Positions 54,374 through 64,000 of a stretch of 64,000 nt of DNA are shown piece by piece. The notes under the pieces were generated by a model, which made no database searches, had not been told where the DNA came from, and worked only from the letters and a program-made list of their open reading frames with translations. Location: assembly GCA_014595895.1 (NCBI GenBank), contig JABUKB010000009.1, forward strand, positions 1-64,000, written 5' to 3'. Origin of the DNA: Lysinibacillus odysseyi. GTDB lineage: Bacteria > Bacillota > Bacilli > Bacillales_A > Planococcaceae. The position numbers and the translations under genes are program-made. Numbering within the stretch: position 1 is the first letter of the stretch; each line of letters begins with the position of its first letter.

Positions 54374-57300
54374 TTACATGTTACGACGGTATTGGCCTCC
54401 TACTTCATATAAAGCATTGGAAATTTGCCCCAGACTCGCCACTTTTACCGTCTCCATCAGCTCCCCAAAAATATTGCCGCCTGATATAGCAACTTGCTTT
54501 AATCGATTCAATGCTTCCTCCGCTTTTTCCGCATTTCTCGCTTGGAAGCCACGTAAATTTGTGATTTGAGACGTTTTTTCCTCTTTTGAGGCACGCGCTA
54601 CTTCCATTGAGTCGATAGAATCTTGAGAGGCATTCGGATTTAAATACGTATTGACGCCGATAATCGGTAATTCACCTGAATGCTTTAAGTGCTCATAATA
54701 CATGGATTCCTCTTGGATTTTACCGCGTTGGTACTGTGTTTCCATGGCGCCTAACACACCGCCGCGGTCATTGATACGATCGAATTCCTGAAGTACGGCT
54801 TCCTCTACAAGCTGTGTGAGCTCTTCAATAATGAAAGCACCTTGTAACGGGTTTTCATTTTTCGATAAACCGTGCTCTTTTGTGATAATCATCTGAATCG
54901 CCATCGCACGACGTACAGATTCCTCTGTTGGTGTCGTAATCGCTTCGTCATAAGCATTCGTATGCAGAGAGTTACAGTTATCTTGCAATGCCATAAGTGC
55001 TTGCAATGTCGTACGAATGTCATTGAAATCGATTTCCTGTGCATGTAAGCTGCGCCCAGAAGTCTGGACATGATATTTCAGCTTTTGCGAGCGCTCATTT
55101 GCACCGTATTTATCACGCATTGTCACTGCCCAAATACGTCGCGCCACGCGCCCGATTACCGTATATTCTGGATCTAGACCATTCGAGAAGAAGAAGGATA
55201 AGTTTGGTGCAAAGTCATCAATATGCATACCGCGACTCAAATAATATTCCACATATGTGAAGCCGTTGGATAAGGTAAAGGCTAGCTGCGAAATTGGGTT
55301 TGCACCCGCCTCAGCAATATGGTAGCCCGAAATCGAAACAGAGTAGTAGTTGCGCACTTTATGATCGATAAAGTATTGCTGAATATCCCCCATCATACGC
55401 AACGCAAATTCTGTGCTAAATACGCATGTGTTTTGACCTTGGTCTTCTTTTAAAATATCCGCCTGTACCGTACCACGCACAACCTGTAATGTACGCTCAC
55501 GTGTTTCTGTAAATTCTTCCACAGTTAACGTGCGTCCAAGCTCTTCCTCACGCTTTTTCACCTGCTGATCAATAGCTGTGTTCATGAACATTGCTAAAAT
55601 AATTGGCGCCGGACCGTTAATCGTCATCGAAACTGATGTGGATGGTGCGCATAGATCAAAGCCATCGTATAGCTTTTTCATATCGTCTAAGGTACATACA
55701 TTCACACCTGATTCACCAATTTTCCCGTAAATATCCGGACGCTCATGTGGATCTTCCCCGTATAATGTTACGGAGTCAAACGCTGTTGATAAACGCTTCG
55801 CATCGTCGTCCTTCGATAAATAGTGGAAGCGGCGGTTTGTACGCTCTGGTGTTCCTTCCCCGGCAAATTGACGTTTCGGATCTTCTCCTTCACGTTTGAA
55901 CGGGAATACACCAGCTGTATACGGGAACTCGCCAGGCACATTTTCTGCATATACCCAACGTAAAATTTCACCGTAATCTACAAAGTTCGGCAACGCTACC
56001 TTTGGAATTTTTGTTCCTGATAACGATGTCGTACGTAAAATCGTGCGAATTTCTTTATCACGTACTTTTGTTACCAGCTCATCGCCACTGTACGCTTCTT
56101 TCAGCTGAGCCCAGTTGGCTAAAATTGTTTTGGATTCCTTCGTTAGTTCATCACGTACCCCTTCAATTAACGAATTAATGGAAGAAATGAGTGCTTCTTC
56201 ATGTGCAGGGAGCTGTTGTAATGTCCCTTCTAATTGATATAATTTACGCGCGAATTCTGCCTGCTGCGCTGCCTTTTGATGATAGCCGCGCACCGTGTCT
56301 GTAATTTCACGTAAATAATAACGGCGCTCATTTGGAATAATGACGTCTTGTTTTTGCGTTTTTACAAATTCTTCATAAGAAGTGTGCCAATTGTAGCCGA
56401 ATTTTTCGTTAATCAGCCGTACAATTGCTGCAAATAAGGAGTTGGTTCCTTTATCATTAAATTGTGAAGCAATCGTTCCGTATACAGGCATTTCATCAAG
56501 ATTTTTGTCCCACATTTCACGGGAGCGTTGCATCTGTTTTTGTACTTGACGCAGGGCATCTTCTGAACCTTTGCGCTCAAATTTATTAATGGCAATAATA
56601 TCTGCGTAATCAATCATATCGATTTTTTCAAGCTGTGTCGGTGCACCAAACTCACTTGTCATCACATACATCGATAAATCCGTATATTTTGTAATTTCCG
56701 CGTCCCCTTGGCCGATACCACTTGTTTCTACAATGATCAGGTCATAACCCACTGCTTTTACCACATCGAGAACATCGCCGATAGAAGCAGACAGTTCTGT
56801 ACGAGAGCCACGTGTTGCTAAGCTGCGCATATATACACGGTTATTGAAAATGGCATTCATACGGATGCGGTCTCCAAGTAGCGCACCGCCTGTCTTTTGT
56901 TTTGTCGGATCAACAGAAAGAATGGCTATTCGTTTATCCGGGAACTCGGCTAGGAAGCGGCGAATTAATTCATCCGTTAATGAAGACTTCCCAGCTCCAC
57001 CTGTTCCTGTAATACCAAGTACCAGCGTATTTTTAGAATTGGCACGTGCTGTTTGTAATAATGCGTCTACACCATCGCCACCTATTTCAGCCGCTGTAAT
57101 CAAATTGGCTAAAACTTCTGGACGGTCAGGTGAAAGCTCTTGAAATTTCTCCAAGTAATCGCCTTTTAGTGTTGAAAAATCCGCACCTTTCATTTTCTCG
57201 TTAATCATTCCTTGCAAGCCGAGACGACGCCCGTCTTCTGGAGAGAAAATTCCATCAATACCGTATTCATGTAACTCTTTAATTTCACGTGGTAAAATAA

Positions 57301-57637
57301 CACCGCCGCCACCGCCGTAAATTTTAATGTGCGGTGCACCTTTCTCACGTAGCAGGTCATACATATATTTGAAATATTCCATATGCCCACCTTGGTAGCT
57401 AGAAACAGCAATTCCTTGTGCATCTTCTTGGATAGCGGCATTCACTACCTCTTCTACAGCGCGGCTATGTCCTAGATGAATAACCTCCGCTCCGCTTGCC
57501 TGCAAAATACGGCGCATAATATTGACTGAGACATCATGTCCGTCAAATAGACTAGACGCTGTTACGAAGCGGATATGATTTTTCGGCTTATAGACACCAT
57601 TCTTTGTTTCAACGTTCTCCTCAACATTTGTTACCAT
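54374..57637 (-). CDS. icmF: Fused isobutyryl-CoA mutase
   Basis: The 1087-residue adenosylcobalamin enzyme interconverts isobutyryl-CoA and butyryl-CoA (and some isovaleryl/pivalyl-CoA). Domains run B12-binding (D32-x-H34 base-off motif, G-G-G-G-V near 109-114), G-protein chaperone of MeaI type with P-loop G-T-G-G-A-G-K-S-S at 211-219, linker, then the mutase barrel with T-F-like substrate region [13 protein letters not shown]. This order and length define IcmF, not methylmalonyl-CoA mutase. AAAGGGG precedes the ATG. Last gene of the acyl-CoA operon, which supplies its substrates' further oxidation. Confidence 0.95.
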   Translation of the reverse strand: MVTNVEENVETKNGVYKPKNHIRFVTASSLFDGHDVSVNIMRRILQASGAEVIHLGHSRAVEEVVNAAIQEDAQGIAVSSYQGGHMEYFKYMYDLLREKGAPHIKIYGGGGGVILPREIKELHEYGIDGIFSPEDGRRLGLQGMINEKMKGADFSTLKGDYLEKFQELSPDRPEVLANLITAAEIGGDGVDALLQTARANSKNTLVLGITGTGGAGKSSLTDELIRRFLAEFPDKRIAILSVDPTKQKTGGALLGDRIRMNAIFNNRVYMRSLATRGSRTELSASIGDVLDVVKAVGYDLIIVETSGIGQGDAEITKYTDLSMYVMTSEFGAPTQLEKIDMIDYADIIAINKFERKGSEDALRQVQKQMQRSREMWDKNLDEMPVYGTIASQFNDKGTNSLFAAIVRLINEKFGYNWHTSYEEFVKTQKQDVIIPNERRYYLREITDTVRGYHQKAAQQAEFARKLYQLEGTLQQLPAHEEALISSINSLIEGVRDELTKESKTILANWAQLKEAYSGDELVTKVRDKEIRTILRTTSLSGTKIPKVALPNFVDYGEILRWVYAENVPGEFPYTAGVFPFKREGEDPKRQFAGEGTPERTNRRFHYLSKDDDAKRLSTAFDSVTLYGEDPHERPDIYGKIGESGVNVCTLDDMKKLYDGFDLCAPSTSVSMTINGPAPIILAMFMNTAIDQQVKKREEELGRTLTVEEFTETRERTLQVVRGTVQADILKEDQGQNTCVFSTEFALRMMGDIQQYFIDHKVRNYYSVSISGYHIAEAGANPISQLAFTLSNGFTYVEYYLSRGMHIDDFAPNLSFFFSNGLDPEYTVIGRVARRIWAVTMRDKYGANERSQKLKYHVQTSGRSLHAQEIDFNDIRTTLQALMALQDNCNSLHTNAYDEAITTPTEESVRRAMAIQMIITKEHGLSKNENPLQGAFIIEELTQLVEEAVLQEFDRINDRGGVLGAMETQYQRGKIQEESMYYEHLKHSGELPIIGVNTYLNPNASQDSIDSMEVARASKEEKTSQITNLRGFQARNAEKAEEALNRLKQVAISGGNIFGELMETVKVASLGQISNALYEVGGQYRRNM

Positions 57638-57715
57638 ACTATTCGCCCCTTTGTCATGTGATAAAAAATTTCGTATTCCTATCGAAATGCCATGAAAGCA
57701 CCGCCGAGGCGATGC

Positions 57716-58339
57716 TTAATCATGTAATATCCCATCTAAAAATAGTTTTGTTTGCAGTTCTGTATATTGCTCAATGTTAAAACGTTTTTTCAATGCCCAT
57801 TTTCGGAAAGCCCATGCTTGCCCTTGGATGACAAGCTGGTTAGCAGCTAAATAGATTGCATCATCTGATAGCTTGAGAACCCCTGATTGCACACAGCTCG
57901 ATAAAATTTCCTCAAACACTGCAACCATTTCCATCTCTCTACTTAGCACATAACGCATAGCTTCTTTTGGTAAGGACTTTGTTTCCTGATACATAATCGT
58001 AAATTCGTCAGACATACTATCAGTGAGCAGGAAATACTGTTTGATTGCTTCACGAAGTCCTTCAATGGTACCTTCCCTTCTCGGAAAATGGGAAAGGATC
58101 ATCATTACTTCCTTGTAGATGCTGTCACATACTAAGTACAGGACATCTTCTTTTGTACGAATGTACTCATACAGTGTACCGATACTAAATCCAGCAGCTT
58201 TGGCTATTTCTCTTGTCGTTGCTCGATGAAAGCCCTTGTCTCGAAACAATTTGGCGCCAGCTTGCACAATCTGTCTACGGCGTGCTTCAATGAGGCTTTC
58301 ATCTTTGACAGATGTTTCTACACGAATCCTCTTCGTCAT
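57716..58339 (-). CDS. TetR-family regulator of the acyl-CoA operon
   Basis: The 207-residue repressor has an N-terminal helix-turn-helix (T-T-R-E-I-A-K-A-A-G-F-S-I-G-T-L-Y-E-Y at about 41-59) and a helical ligand domain rich in Met and aromatic residues. It lies 3 bp after an acyl-CoA dehydrogenase gene inside the operon. By analogy with FadR-type regulators it should bind an acyl-CoA and control the mmgA promoter; an imperfect palindrome there is the candidate site. The ligand is not known. Confidence 0.85.
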   Translation of the reverse strand: MTKRIRVETSVKDESLIEARRRQIVQAGAKLFRDKGFHRATTREIAKAAGFSIGTLYEYIRTKEDVLYLVCDSIYKEVMMILSHFPRREGTIEGLREAIKQYFLLTDSMSDEFTIMYQETKSLPKEAMRYVLSREMEMVAVFEEILSSCVQSGVLKLSDDAIYLAANQLVIQGQAWAFRKWALKKRFNIEQYTELQTKLFLDGILHD

Positions 58340-58342
58340 TGT

Positions 58343-59482
58343 TTATTTTGTAAGGTTACGAGAAATTACGAGACGTTGAATTTCTTGTGTACCTTCATAG
58401 ATTTGCGTAATTTTCGCATCACGCATATAACGCTCTACTGGATAGTCTTTCGTGTAACCATAACCGCCGAATACTTGAACTGCCTCTGTCGTCACTTTCA
58501 TTGCTGTATCGCCCGCCATTAATTTGGCCATTGCAGATGCTTGCCCGTATGGAAGATCATTGGACTCTAACCAAGCTGCTTGGTACGTAAGTAGACGGGA
58601 CGCTTCTGTCGCTGTCGCCATATCGGCTAATTTAAATGATACCCCTTGGTTTGCTGCGATTGGTTTCCCGAATTGTACACGCTCTTTTGCGTATTCAACC
58701 GCTGCATCAAGCGCCCCTTGCGCGATCCCTACGGCTTGAGCTGCAATACCGTTACGACCACCATCTAATGTTTTCATCGCAATAATAAAGCCTTCTCCCT
58801 CTGCACCAAGTAAGTTTTCAGCAGGCACACGGCAGTTCTCAAACATAATTTCTGTTGTTGGAGATGAACGAATGCCGAGCTTCGACTCTTTTTTCCCTAC
58901 TGAGAATCCTGGTGTGTCCGCTTCTACGATAAATGCCGATGTCCCTTTATGTTTTGACTCTGGATCTGTTACCGCAAAGACAACATAAATATCCGCGATA
59001 CCGCCGTTTGTAATGAAGATTTTTGAACCATTCAGTACATAATGGTCACCTTCTTTTACGGCATATGTTTTCATGCCGCCTGCATCACTTCCTGCATGAG
59101 GCTCTGTCAGACCGTATGCACCGATTTTCTTGCCTTCTGCCATCGGGCGTAAATATTTTTGTTTTTGCTCTTCATTTCCGTATTTGAATATTGGCCAGCC
59201 TGCCAATGAGGTATGAGCCGATAACGTTACCCCTGTTGATGCACAAACACGCGATAATTCTTCTACAGCGATACAATATGCTAAATAGTCAAATCCAGCG
59301 CCACCGTACTCTTCCGGCCATGGAATACCTGTCAGGCCCAGTTCAGCCATTTTATCGAAAATGGCACGGTCAAATGTTTCATTTTCATCACGTTCTGCTG
59401 CTGTTGGCGCTACTTCATTAATGGCAAAATCGCGAATCATTTCACGTAATGATTCATGTTCTTCAGTTAATTGAAAGTTCAT
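58343..59482 (-). CDS. Acyl-CoA dehydrogenase (first copy)
   Basis: The 379-residue FAD enzyme makes trans-2-enoyl-CoA. Y-G-L-T-E-P-x-A-G-S-D and I-T-N-G are the FAD/substrate signatures; the catalytic Glu is in [10 protein letters not shown] at the C-terminus. AAAGGGGA precedes the ATG. About half identical by eye to its neighbour; short- or branched-chain specificity is likely given icmF. Confidence 0.93.
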   Translation of the reverse strand: MNFQLTEEHESLREMIRDFAINEVAPTAAERDENETFDRAIFDKMAELGLTGIPWPEEYGGAGFDYLAYCIAVEELSRVCASTGVTLSAHTSLAGWPIFKYGNEEQKQKYLRPMAEGKKIGAYGLTEPHAGSDAGGMKTYAVKEGDHYVLNGSKIFITNGGIADIYVVFAVTDPESKHKGTSAFIVEADTPGFSVGKKESKLGIRSSPTTEIMFENCRVPAENLLGAEGEGFIIAMKTLDGGRNGIAAQAVGIAQGALDAAVEYAKERVQFGKPIAANQGVSFKLADMATATEASRLLTYQAAWLESNDLPYGQASAMAKLMAGDTAMKVTTEAVQVFGGYGYTKDYPVERYMRDAKITQIYEGTQEIQRLVISRNLTK

Positions 59483-59514
59483 TCTAAAATCCCCTTTAAA
59501 ATGTTTTTTTATAT

Positions 59515-60651
59515 TTAGCCTAATAAATGTTTACCAATCACAATGCGCTGAATCTCGGATGTACCTTCGTAAATTTCCATTACTTTGGCGTCGCGGAAAT
59601 AGCGCTCAACAGGATAATCCTTTGTATAGCCATAACCACCAAATACTTGGACCGCATCGATCGCTACTTCTGTTGCTGTTTTTGAGGCAAATAATTTGGC
59701 CATCGATGCTTCCATACCGCATGGTAGTCCCTTTGTTCGTAAATCTGCAGCTCGGTACACGAGTAAACGTGAGGCTTCCACTGCGGTTGCCATATCGGCT
59801 AACTTGAAACCGACACCTTGGTTGGCCGCAATAGGTTTACCAAATTGGATACGCTCCTTGGCATAATTAGTTGCTGCTGCGAGTGCAGCCTCTGCTGTAC
59901 CAAGTGCCTGTGCTGCAATCCCAATGCGCCCTACATCTAAATTAGACATCGCAATTTTAAAGCCTTCCCCTTCTGTACCAAGTAAGTTTTCCGCTGGTAT
60001 ACGACAATTTTCAAATGATAGCTCAACTGTTCTTGAACCGTGCAAGCCCATTTTGTGTTCATCTTTTCCAATATGGAAGCCTGGTGTATCTTTTTCTACA
60101 ATGAATGCTGACACCCCGCGTGATCCTTTTTCCGGGTCTGTCGAGGCGAACACAATATAAACAGATGCCTCACCGCCATTTGTGATAAATATTTTCGAGC
60201 CGTTTAATATATAATGATCGCCATCTTTCACAGCCCGCGTCTTTAAGGAGCCTGCATCGCTACCCGCACTAGGCTCTGTTAAGCAGAAGGCGCCGAGATA
60301 CTCCCCGCTTGCGAGCTTCGGTACATATTTTTGCTTTTGAGCATCATTACCAAAATACAAAATAGGGTTCGTTCCTACGGAAGTATGCACCGCTAAAATA
60401 ACCCCAACCGTCGGGCTAATACGTGAGAGTTCATTGATGACAATGATATACGACATAAAGTCCATTTCTGAACCACCAAGAGATTCCGGTGCTGTCGTAC
60501 CCATCAGACCTAGCTCACCCATTTTTTTTAATATTTCACGTGGAAATTCCCCTTGTTCCATTCGTTCTACAAAAGGTTCAATTTCTGTTTTAGCAAAATC
60601 ACGCACCATATCGCGAATCATTAGCTGTTCTTCTGTGAAGCGTAACTCCAT
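59515..60651 (-). CDS. acdA: Acyl-CoA dehydrogenase (second copy)
   Basis: The 378-residue paralogue has [17 protein letters not shown] and the catalytic Glu in [16 protein letters not shown] precedes the ATG. Tandem with the first copy, 33 bp apart; AcdA also lies next to rpoE in B. subtilis, so this may be the orthologue. The two probably differ in chain length or branching. Confidence 0.92.
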   Translation of the reverse strand: MELRFTEEQLMIRDMVRDFAKTEIEPFVERMEQGEFPREILKKMGELGLMGTTAPESLGGSEMDFMSYIIVINELSRISPTVGVILAVHTSVGTNPILYFGNDAQKQKYVPKLASGEYLGAFCLTEPSAGSDAGSLKTRAVKDGDHYILNGSKIFITNGGEASVYIVFASTDPEKGSRGVSAFIVEKDTPGFHIGKDEHKMGLHGSRTVELSFENCRIPAENLLGTEGEGFKIAMSNLDVGRIGIAAQALGTAEAALAAATNYAKERIQFGKPIAANQGVGFKLADMATAVEASRLLVYRAADLRTKGLPCGMEASMAKLFASKTATEVAIDAVQVFGGYGYTKDYPVERYFRDAKVMEIYEGTSEIQRIVIGKHLLG

Positions 60652-60662
60652 TTTTCACACCC

Positions 60663-61514
60663 CTATTCGTACACATAGAAGCCACGACCAGATTTTTTAC
60701 CTAGCCAGCCTGCTGCCACATATTTGCGTAACAATGGACATGGGCGGTATTTTGAATCGCCAAGTCCATCATGTAAAATTTCCATAATATAAAGACATGT
60801 ATCCAATCCGATAAAGTCAGCTAATGTCAGCGGTCCCATTGGATGATTCATTCCGAGTTTCATCACATCATCGATCGCTTCTACTGATGCAACCCCTTCA
60901 TACAGCGTATAAATGGCCTCATTGATCATCGGCATCAGAATACGGTTCGATACAAAGCCAGGGAAGTCATTTACCTCTACTGGGGTTTTATCCAGTTGTC
61001 GCGTCATCTCTTCTACTGATTGATATACTTCATCAGATGTAGCGAGACCGCGAATAATTTCTACAAGCTTCATGACTGGCACCGGATTCATATAGTGCAT
61101 ACCAATAACTTGGGCTGGGCGCTTTGTCACCGCTGCAAGTTCTGTAATCGGCAAGCTTGATGTATTCGTCGCTAAAATTGCATGTGCTGGCGCAATCTCA
61201 TCTAGTTGTTTAAAAATAGATTGCTTGATTTCCATATTTTCTACCGCTGCTTCAATCACAATATCCACATCTGCTGCATCGTTTAGATTCAGTGACATCG
61301 TAATGCGCTCTAAAATAGCCGTTTTTTCTTCTTCTGTTTTACGACCTTTTTCTACGTCACGTGTTAAGTTTTTCGTGATAACACTTACTCCGCGATCCAA
61401 GAATTCTTGATTAATGTCGTTCAGTTTTACCTCAAATCCTGCTTGTGCACATACTTGCGCAATACCTGAACCCATTTGACCTGCACCAATGACCATTACT
61501 TTTTGAATTGCCAC
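60663..61514 (-). CDS. mmgB: 3-hydroxybutyryl-CoA dehydrogenase
   Basis: The 283-residue NAD enzyme oxidises 3-hydroxyacyl-CoA. Rossmann [10 protein letters not shown] is at 10-19; catalytic His is in [10 protein letters not shown] and the F-V-S-N-R helix follows. Start is GTG directly after the mmgA stop (TAAGTG), with AAGGGGG inside mmgA, so translation is coupled. Confidence 0.94.
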   Translation of the reverse strand: MAIQKVMVIGAGQMGSGIAQVCAQAGFEVKLNDINQEFLDRGVSVITKNLTRDVEKGRKTEEEKTAILERITMSLNLNDAADVDIVIEAAVENMEIKQSIFKQLDEIAPAHAILATNTSSLPITELAAVTKRPAQVIGMHYMNPVPVMKLVEIIRGLATSDEVYQSVEEMTRQLDKTPVEVNDFPGFVSNRILMPMINEAIYTLYEGVASVEAIDDVMKLGMNHPMGPLTLADFIGLDTCLYIMEILHDGLGDSKYRPCPLLRKYVAAGWLGKKSGRGFYVYE

Positions 61515-62705
61515 TTACTTATCCCCCTTGACTTCAATCATGATTGCGTCACCTTGACCACCGCCTGAGCAAATAGCCGCAATACCGATGCCCCCGCCGC
61601 GACGCTTTAATTCATAAGCTAATGTAAGAACGATACGCGCACCGCTTGCTCCGATTGGATGCCCTAGTGCTACCGCGCCGCCATTAACATTGACTTTTGC
61701 CGGATCTAGTTCTGCGATTTGATTACTCACAAGTGCTACAGCTGCAAAAGCCTCATTGATTTCAAATAATTCGACCTCTTCCAGCGATTTTCCTGCTTTT
61801 TCAAGTAAAGTATTAATGACTAAGCCAGGTGTTTGCGGAAAATCTTTAGGCTCTACACCGACTTCTGCATGCGCTAAAATCGTAGCAAGTGGTGTGCGGC
61901 CTTCTTTTTGCGCACGCTCTTCGCTCATAAGCACCACTGCACAAGCGCCATCATTCACTCCTGGTGCATTGCCGGCTGTAATCGTGCCGTCCTTATCAAA
62001 GGCTGGACGCAGTTTCGCTAATGTTTCTGCCGTTGTCTCTGGACGAATGGCTTCATCTTGTGCCACTACAATAGGCTCCCCTTTTCGTTGGGGCACTTCT
62101 ACTGCTACAATTTCCTCCGCTACCTTTTCACGAGCTGCCGCTGCTAACTGATGGCTTCTTGCCGACCATTCATCTTGCTGCTCACGCGTCAATTTGAACT
62201 CGCTCGCTGTCGAGTTCCCGTATGTACCCATATGAGGATTCGTTGGATCGAATGCACAGGATAAACCATCGTACACCATACCATCCACTACCGTCGAATT
62301 ACCCATGCGGAAGCCATTACGCGCATGTGGCAAATAATATGGTGCATTAGACATGGATTCCATTCCGCCAGCTACAATCACATCCTCGTCCCCTAAACGA
62401 ATCAATTGACTGCCCAGGGTAATACTGCGTAATCCAGAGGCACAAACTTTATTAATTGTTTCTGTTTTCACTGTCCATGGAATGCCCGCTTTTGTTGCTG
62501 CTTGGCGTGAAGGGATCTGCCCTTGCCCTGCCTGCAATACTGTACCGAAAATGACTTCTCCTACGTTATCTGGCTCCACGTTTGCTCTCTCTAATGCAGC
62601 TTTAATCGCTATACCGCCTAAGTCACTTGCTGTTAAGCTGCTAAGTCCCCCACCGAATTTTCCAAATGGCGTACGTGCTCCGTCTAAAATAACTGTCTTA
62701 TTCAA
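61515..62705 (-). CDS. mmgA: Acetyl-CoA acetyltransferase
   Basis: The 396-residue thiolase. Acylated Cys88 is in N-K-V-C-A-S-G, the His in G-H-P-I-G-A-S-G and the second Cys in C-S-G-G-G-Q-G-D. Start is TTG with AAAGGGG upstream. First gene of the operon, about 35 bp after the predicted -10. Confidence 0.95.
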   Translation of the reverse strand: MNKTVILDGARTPFGKFGGGLSSLTASDLGGIAIKAALERANVEPDNVGEVIFGTVLQAGQGQIPSRQAATKAGIPWTVKTETINKVCASGLRSITLGSQLIRLGDEDVIVAGGMESMSNAPYYLPHARNGFRMGNSTVVDGMVYDGLSCAFDPTNPHMGTYGNSTASEFKLTREQQDEWSARSHQLAAAAREKVAEEIVAVEVPQRKGEPIVVAQDEAIRPETTAETLAKLRPAFDKDGTITAGNAPGVNDGACAVVLMSEERAQKEGRTPLATILAHAEVGVEPKDFPQTPGLVINTLLEKAGKSLEEVELFEINEAFAAVALVSNQIAELDPAKVNVNGGAVALGHPIGASGARIVLTLAYELKRRGGGIGIAAICSGGGQGDAIMIEVKGDK

Positions 62706-62737
62706 TCAACAACACCCCTTTGTTTTGATTGAGTTTT

Positions 62738-62773
62738 AGTATACTTTCACACCTGACTGAACGCTCGCTCGGT
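62738..62773 (-). promoter_or_regulatory. mmgA operon promoter and TetR-type operator
   Basis: ACTGAACGCTCGCTCGGT at 62756-62773 fits ACYGARCG-NN-CGYTCRGT (12 of 18 symmetric positions) and overlaps the -35 area before a -10 like TATACT (62738-62743). It is the only such palindrome that I saw around the operon. Confidence 0.6.
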
Positions 62774-62924
62774 AAAAGGTGAAAAAAATATCTAAAACTG
62801 CTATTATATAAAATTCTACTAGATACTGACTGTTTTTTCAAATAAAATTTTTAAAATATTTCCATTACTCTAATTACTTTTCTGTTATAGTAAATTATAT
62901 TACGTACATGCAGGGGGAACTCAG

Positions 62925-64000
62925 ATGAAAAAATGGCTAGCCATCCCGCTTTTTATTTTGCTTAGCAGCATCTTGATCGTGCCTATGGCTTCTGCTCAAA
63001 GTGTTCATTTTAATCTACTGTGGCAAAACCAATTCGATTATGATGGCTATTCGGTCCATACTACCTCTACGGGAGATTTACTGATTATCTCTTATTCTGT
63101 TATAGAAAAAAGTGGAAAAAAAGTTTTTGATTATTTTGTATTAGATGCTGCGACAGGCTCTGTAAAACAGGAGATTCATTCAATTAGCGGTTATTCCTAT
63201 GTGTTTCAAACAGCTAAGGAGCACCTCTATCTAGTCACTTATGAAGAAGAATCGAATACTGTATTCCTTTATGATGAGCAATTAAATCTTGTCTGGTCTC
63301 AGGACAACACATTCGGAGACTTTAGTAAGGTTGCCCACCATGAAGCAAAGGAAGATACGCTTTTATTTTATACGGCAAAAAATCCAGCCATTCCCTACTT
63401 CGGTTTCGATTTAACCGGCAAGAAAGTACCTATCCCAACAATCGCTTATGCCGTTCCTTCTGTCGAGCAGTGTCCAGGTGAATTTTATTGCCCTCCTTCT
63501 GATACGGTAGAAGTATTGATTAAAGACTCTATACGGAAAATTGAGAAAACGGTCGTTGTGCAGCCTTCCATTCCTGAAGGTCATCACATTACACAAACAC
63601 TCCCTTTTATTTATAACATCGAGAAGTACTATCAAGACGGCGCACATGACAAAATCGACTGGAAACAACCGGACCGCTATTTTTTATTTTTCAATACGGA
63701 AAACGAACAATATGAAAGTGCAAACTTTATTGTTGAATTTGATTTACAAGGTCGCATTCTACGGACGTTAGAGTTGCCAGCAGTTCAAGGTAATTTTGAT
63801 TACGCAACAAATGGTTGTATTTTCGGATTTGTGTATGACAATCACTATGTACGCTATCAACTCCATAATTTTAGTATAGATAGCCAGTCTTCTTTAGAAG
63901 GCGCTCTTAACTATCTAGCCATTGACCAGGATGCCATGAAACTTGTAACTGACGGCGCCCTGTATTTGCTCGATGAGAAGTTTCAAATCAGTAAAAAGAT
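62925..64000 (+). CDS. Secreted protein of unknown function, 3' end cut
   Basis: The frame is open from the ATG at 62925 to the right edge (358 codons). GGGGGAAC lies before the start. A signal peptide (K-K-W, hydrophobic 6-20, A-S-A near 24-26) is followed by a long beta-rich chain of Tyr/Phe/Asp-rich strands, with two Cys near 187 and 192 (C-P-G-E-F-Y-C). Repeated strands like L-Y-L-V-T-Y-E-E-E suggest a beta-propeller, but no family is recognised. Divergent from the acyl-CoA operon. Confidence 0.8.
   Translation, partial: MKKWLAIPLFILLSSILIVPMASAQSVHFNLLWQNQFDYDGYSVHTTSTGDLLIISYSVIEKSGKKVFDYFVLDAATGSVKQEIHSISGYSYVFQTAKEHLYLVTYEEESNTVFLYDEQLNLVWSQDNTFGDFSKVAHHEAKEDTLLFYTAKNPAIPYFGFDLTGKKVPIPTIAYAVPSVEQCPGEFYCPPSDTVEVLIKDSIRKIEKTVVVQPSIPEGHHITQTLPFIYNIEKYYQDGAHDKIDWKQPDRYFLFFNTENEQYESANFIVEFDLQGRILRTLELPAVQGNFDYATNGCIFGFVYDNHYVRYQLHNFSIDSQSSLEGALNYLAIDQDAMKLVTDGALYLLDEKFQISKK

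Overview
The window looks like a low-GC Gram-positive chromosome from an endospore-forming member of the Bacillales, most likely Planococcaceae (Solibacillus/Lysinibacillus type). The reasons are a large SLH-anchored S-layer gene, sporulation genes (spoIID, spoIIQ, spoIIID, spoIIR, spo0F), strong AGGAGG-type ribosome binding sites, and gene order that follows the Bacillus subtilis ywq-spoIIID-mbl-atp-glyA-ywl-prfA-rho-fbaA-pyrG-rpoE region almost block by block. No rRNA, tRNA, CRISPR array or intact mobile element was seen. The genus is an inference from sequence character only.

Layout. 1-6 kb is the accessory surface region: a truncated secreted SH3b protein, a decayed ISL3-type transposase, a decayed second surface-protein-like gene, then the 1019-residue S-layer gene with its own sigma-A promoter, repeat-bearing leader and terminator. 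6-9 kb holds a TagA-type glycosyltransferase and a UDP-ManNAc dehydrogenase; with mnaA at 31 kb these could supply ManNAc-based wall polymer, the usual anchor for SLH domains. 9-15 kb holds the SWIM/SNF2 pair (ywqB-ywqA), a competence-type SSB, ywpF, an Asn/Asp-repeat lipoprotein and an unknown helical protein. 15-23 kb runs fabZ, epuA, flhP, flhO, mbl, spoIIID, spoIIQ, spoIID, murAA. 23-31 kb is a DUF1146 gene and the complete atpIBEFHAGDC operon. 31-36 kb is mnaA, upp, glyA, ywlG, rpiB.

36-44 kb contains a membrane-anchored protein of uncertain function, a chemoreceptor overlapping the YwlE arginine phosphatase gene, tsaC, a DnaA-box cluster, spoIIR, prmC, prfA, tdk. 44-54 kb is rpmE, rho, glpX, murAB, a transaldolase, fbaA, spo0F, ywjG, pyrG (with a reiterative-transcription attenuator) and rpoE. 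54-63 kb is a small hidden membrane-protein gene and a six-gene acyl-CoA operon (mmgA, mmgB, two acyl-CoA dehydrogenases, a TetR regulator, icmF) with a candidate operator at its promoter. A partial secreted-protein gene runs off the right edge.

Most of the window is conserved core. The most unusual items are regulatory: the DnaA-box cluster between tsaC and spoIIR, a hairpin that would hide the ribosome binding site of an unannotated 52-residue membrane protein, a terminator-capped transcript candidate upstream of ywqBA, the conserved pyrG attenuator, and the repeat-bearing S-layer leader. I did not find a clearly new defence, mobile or biosynthetic system.
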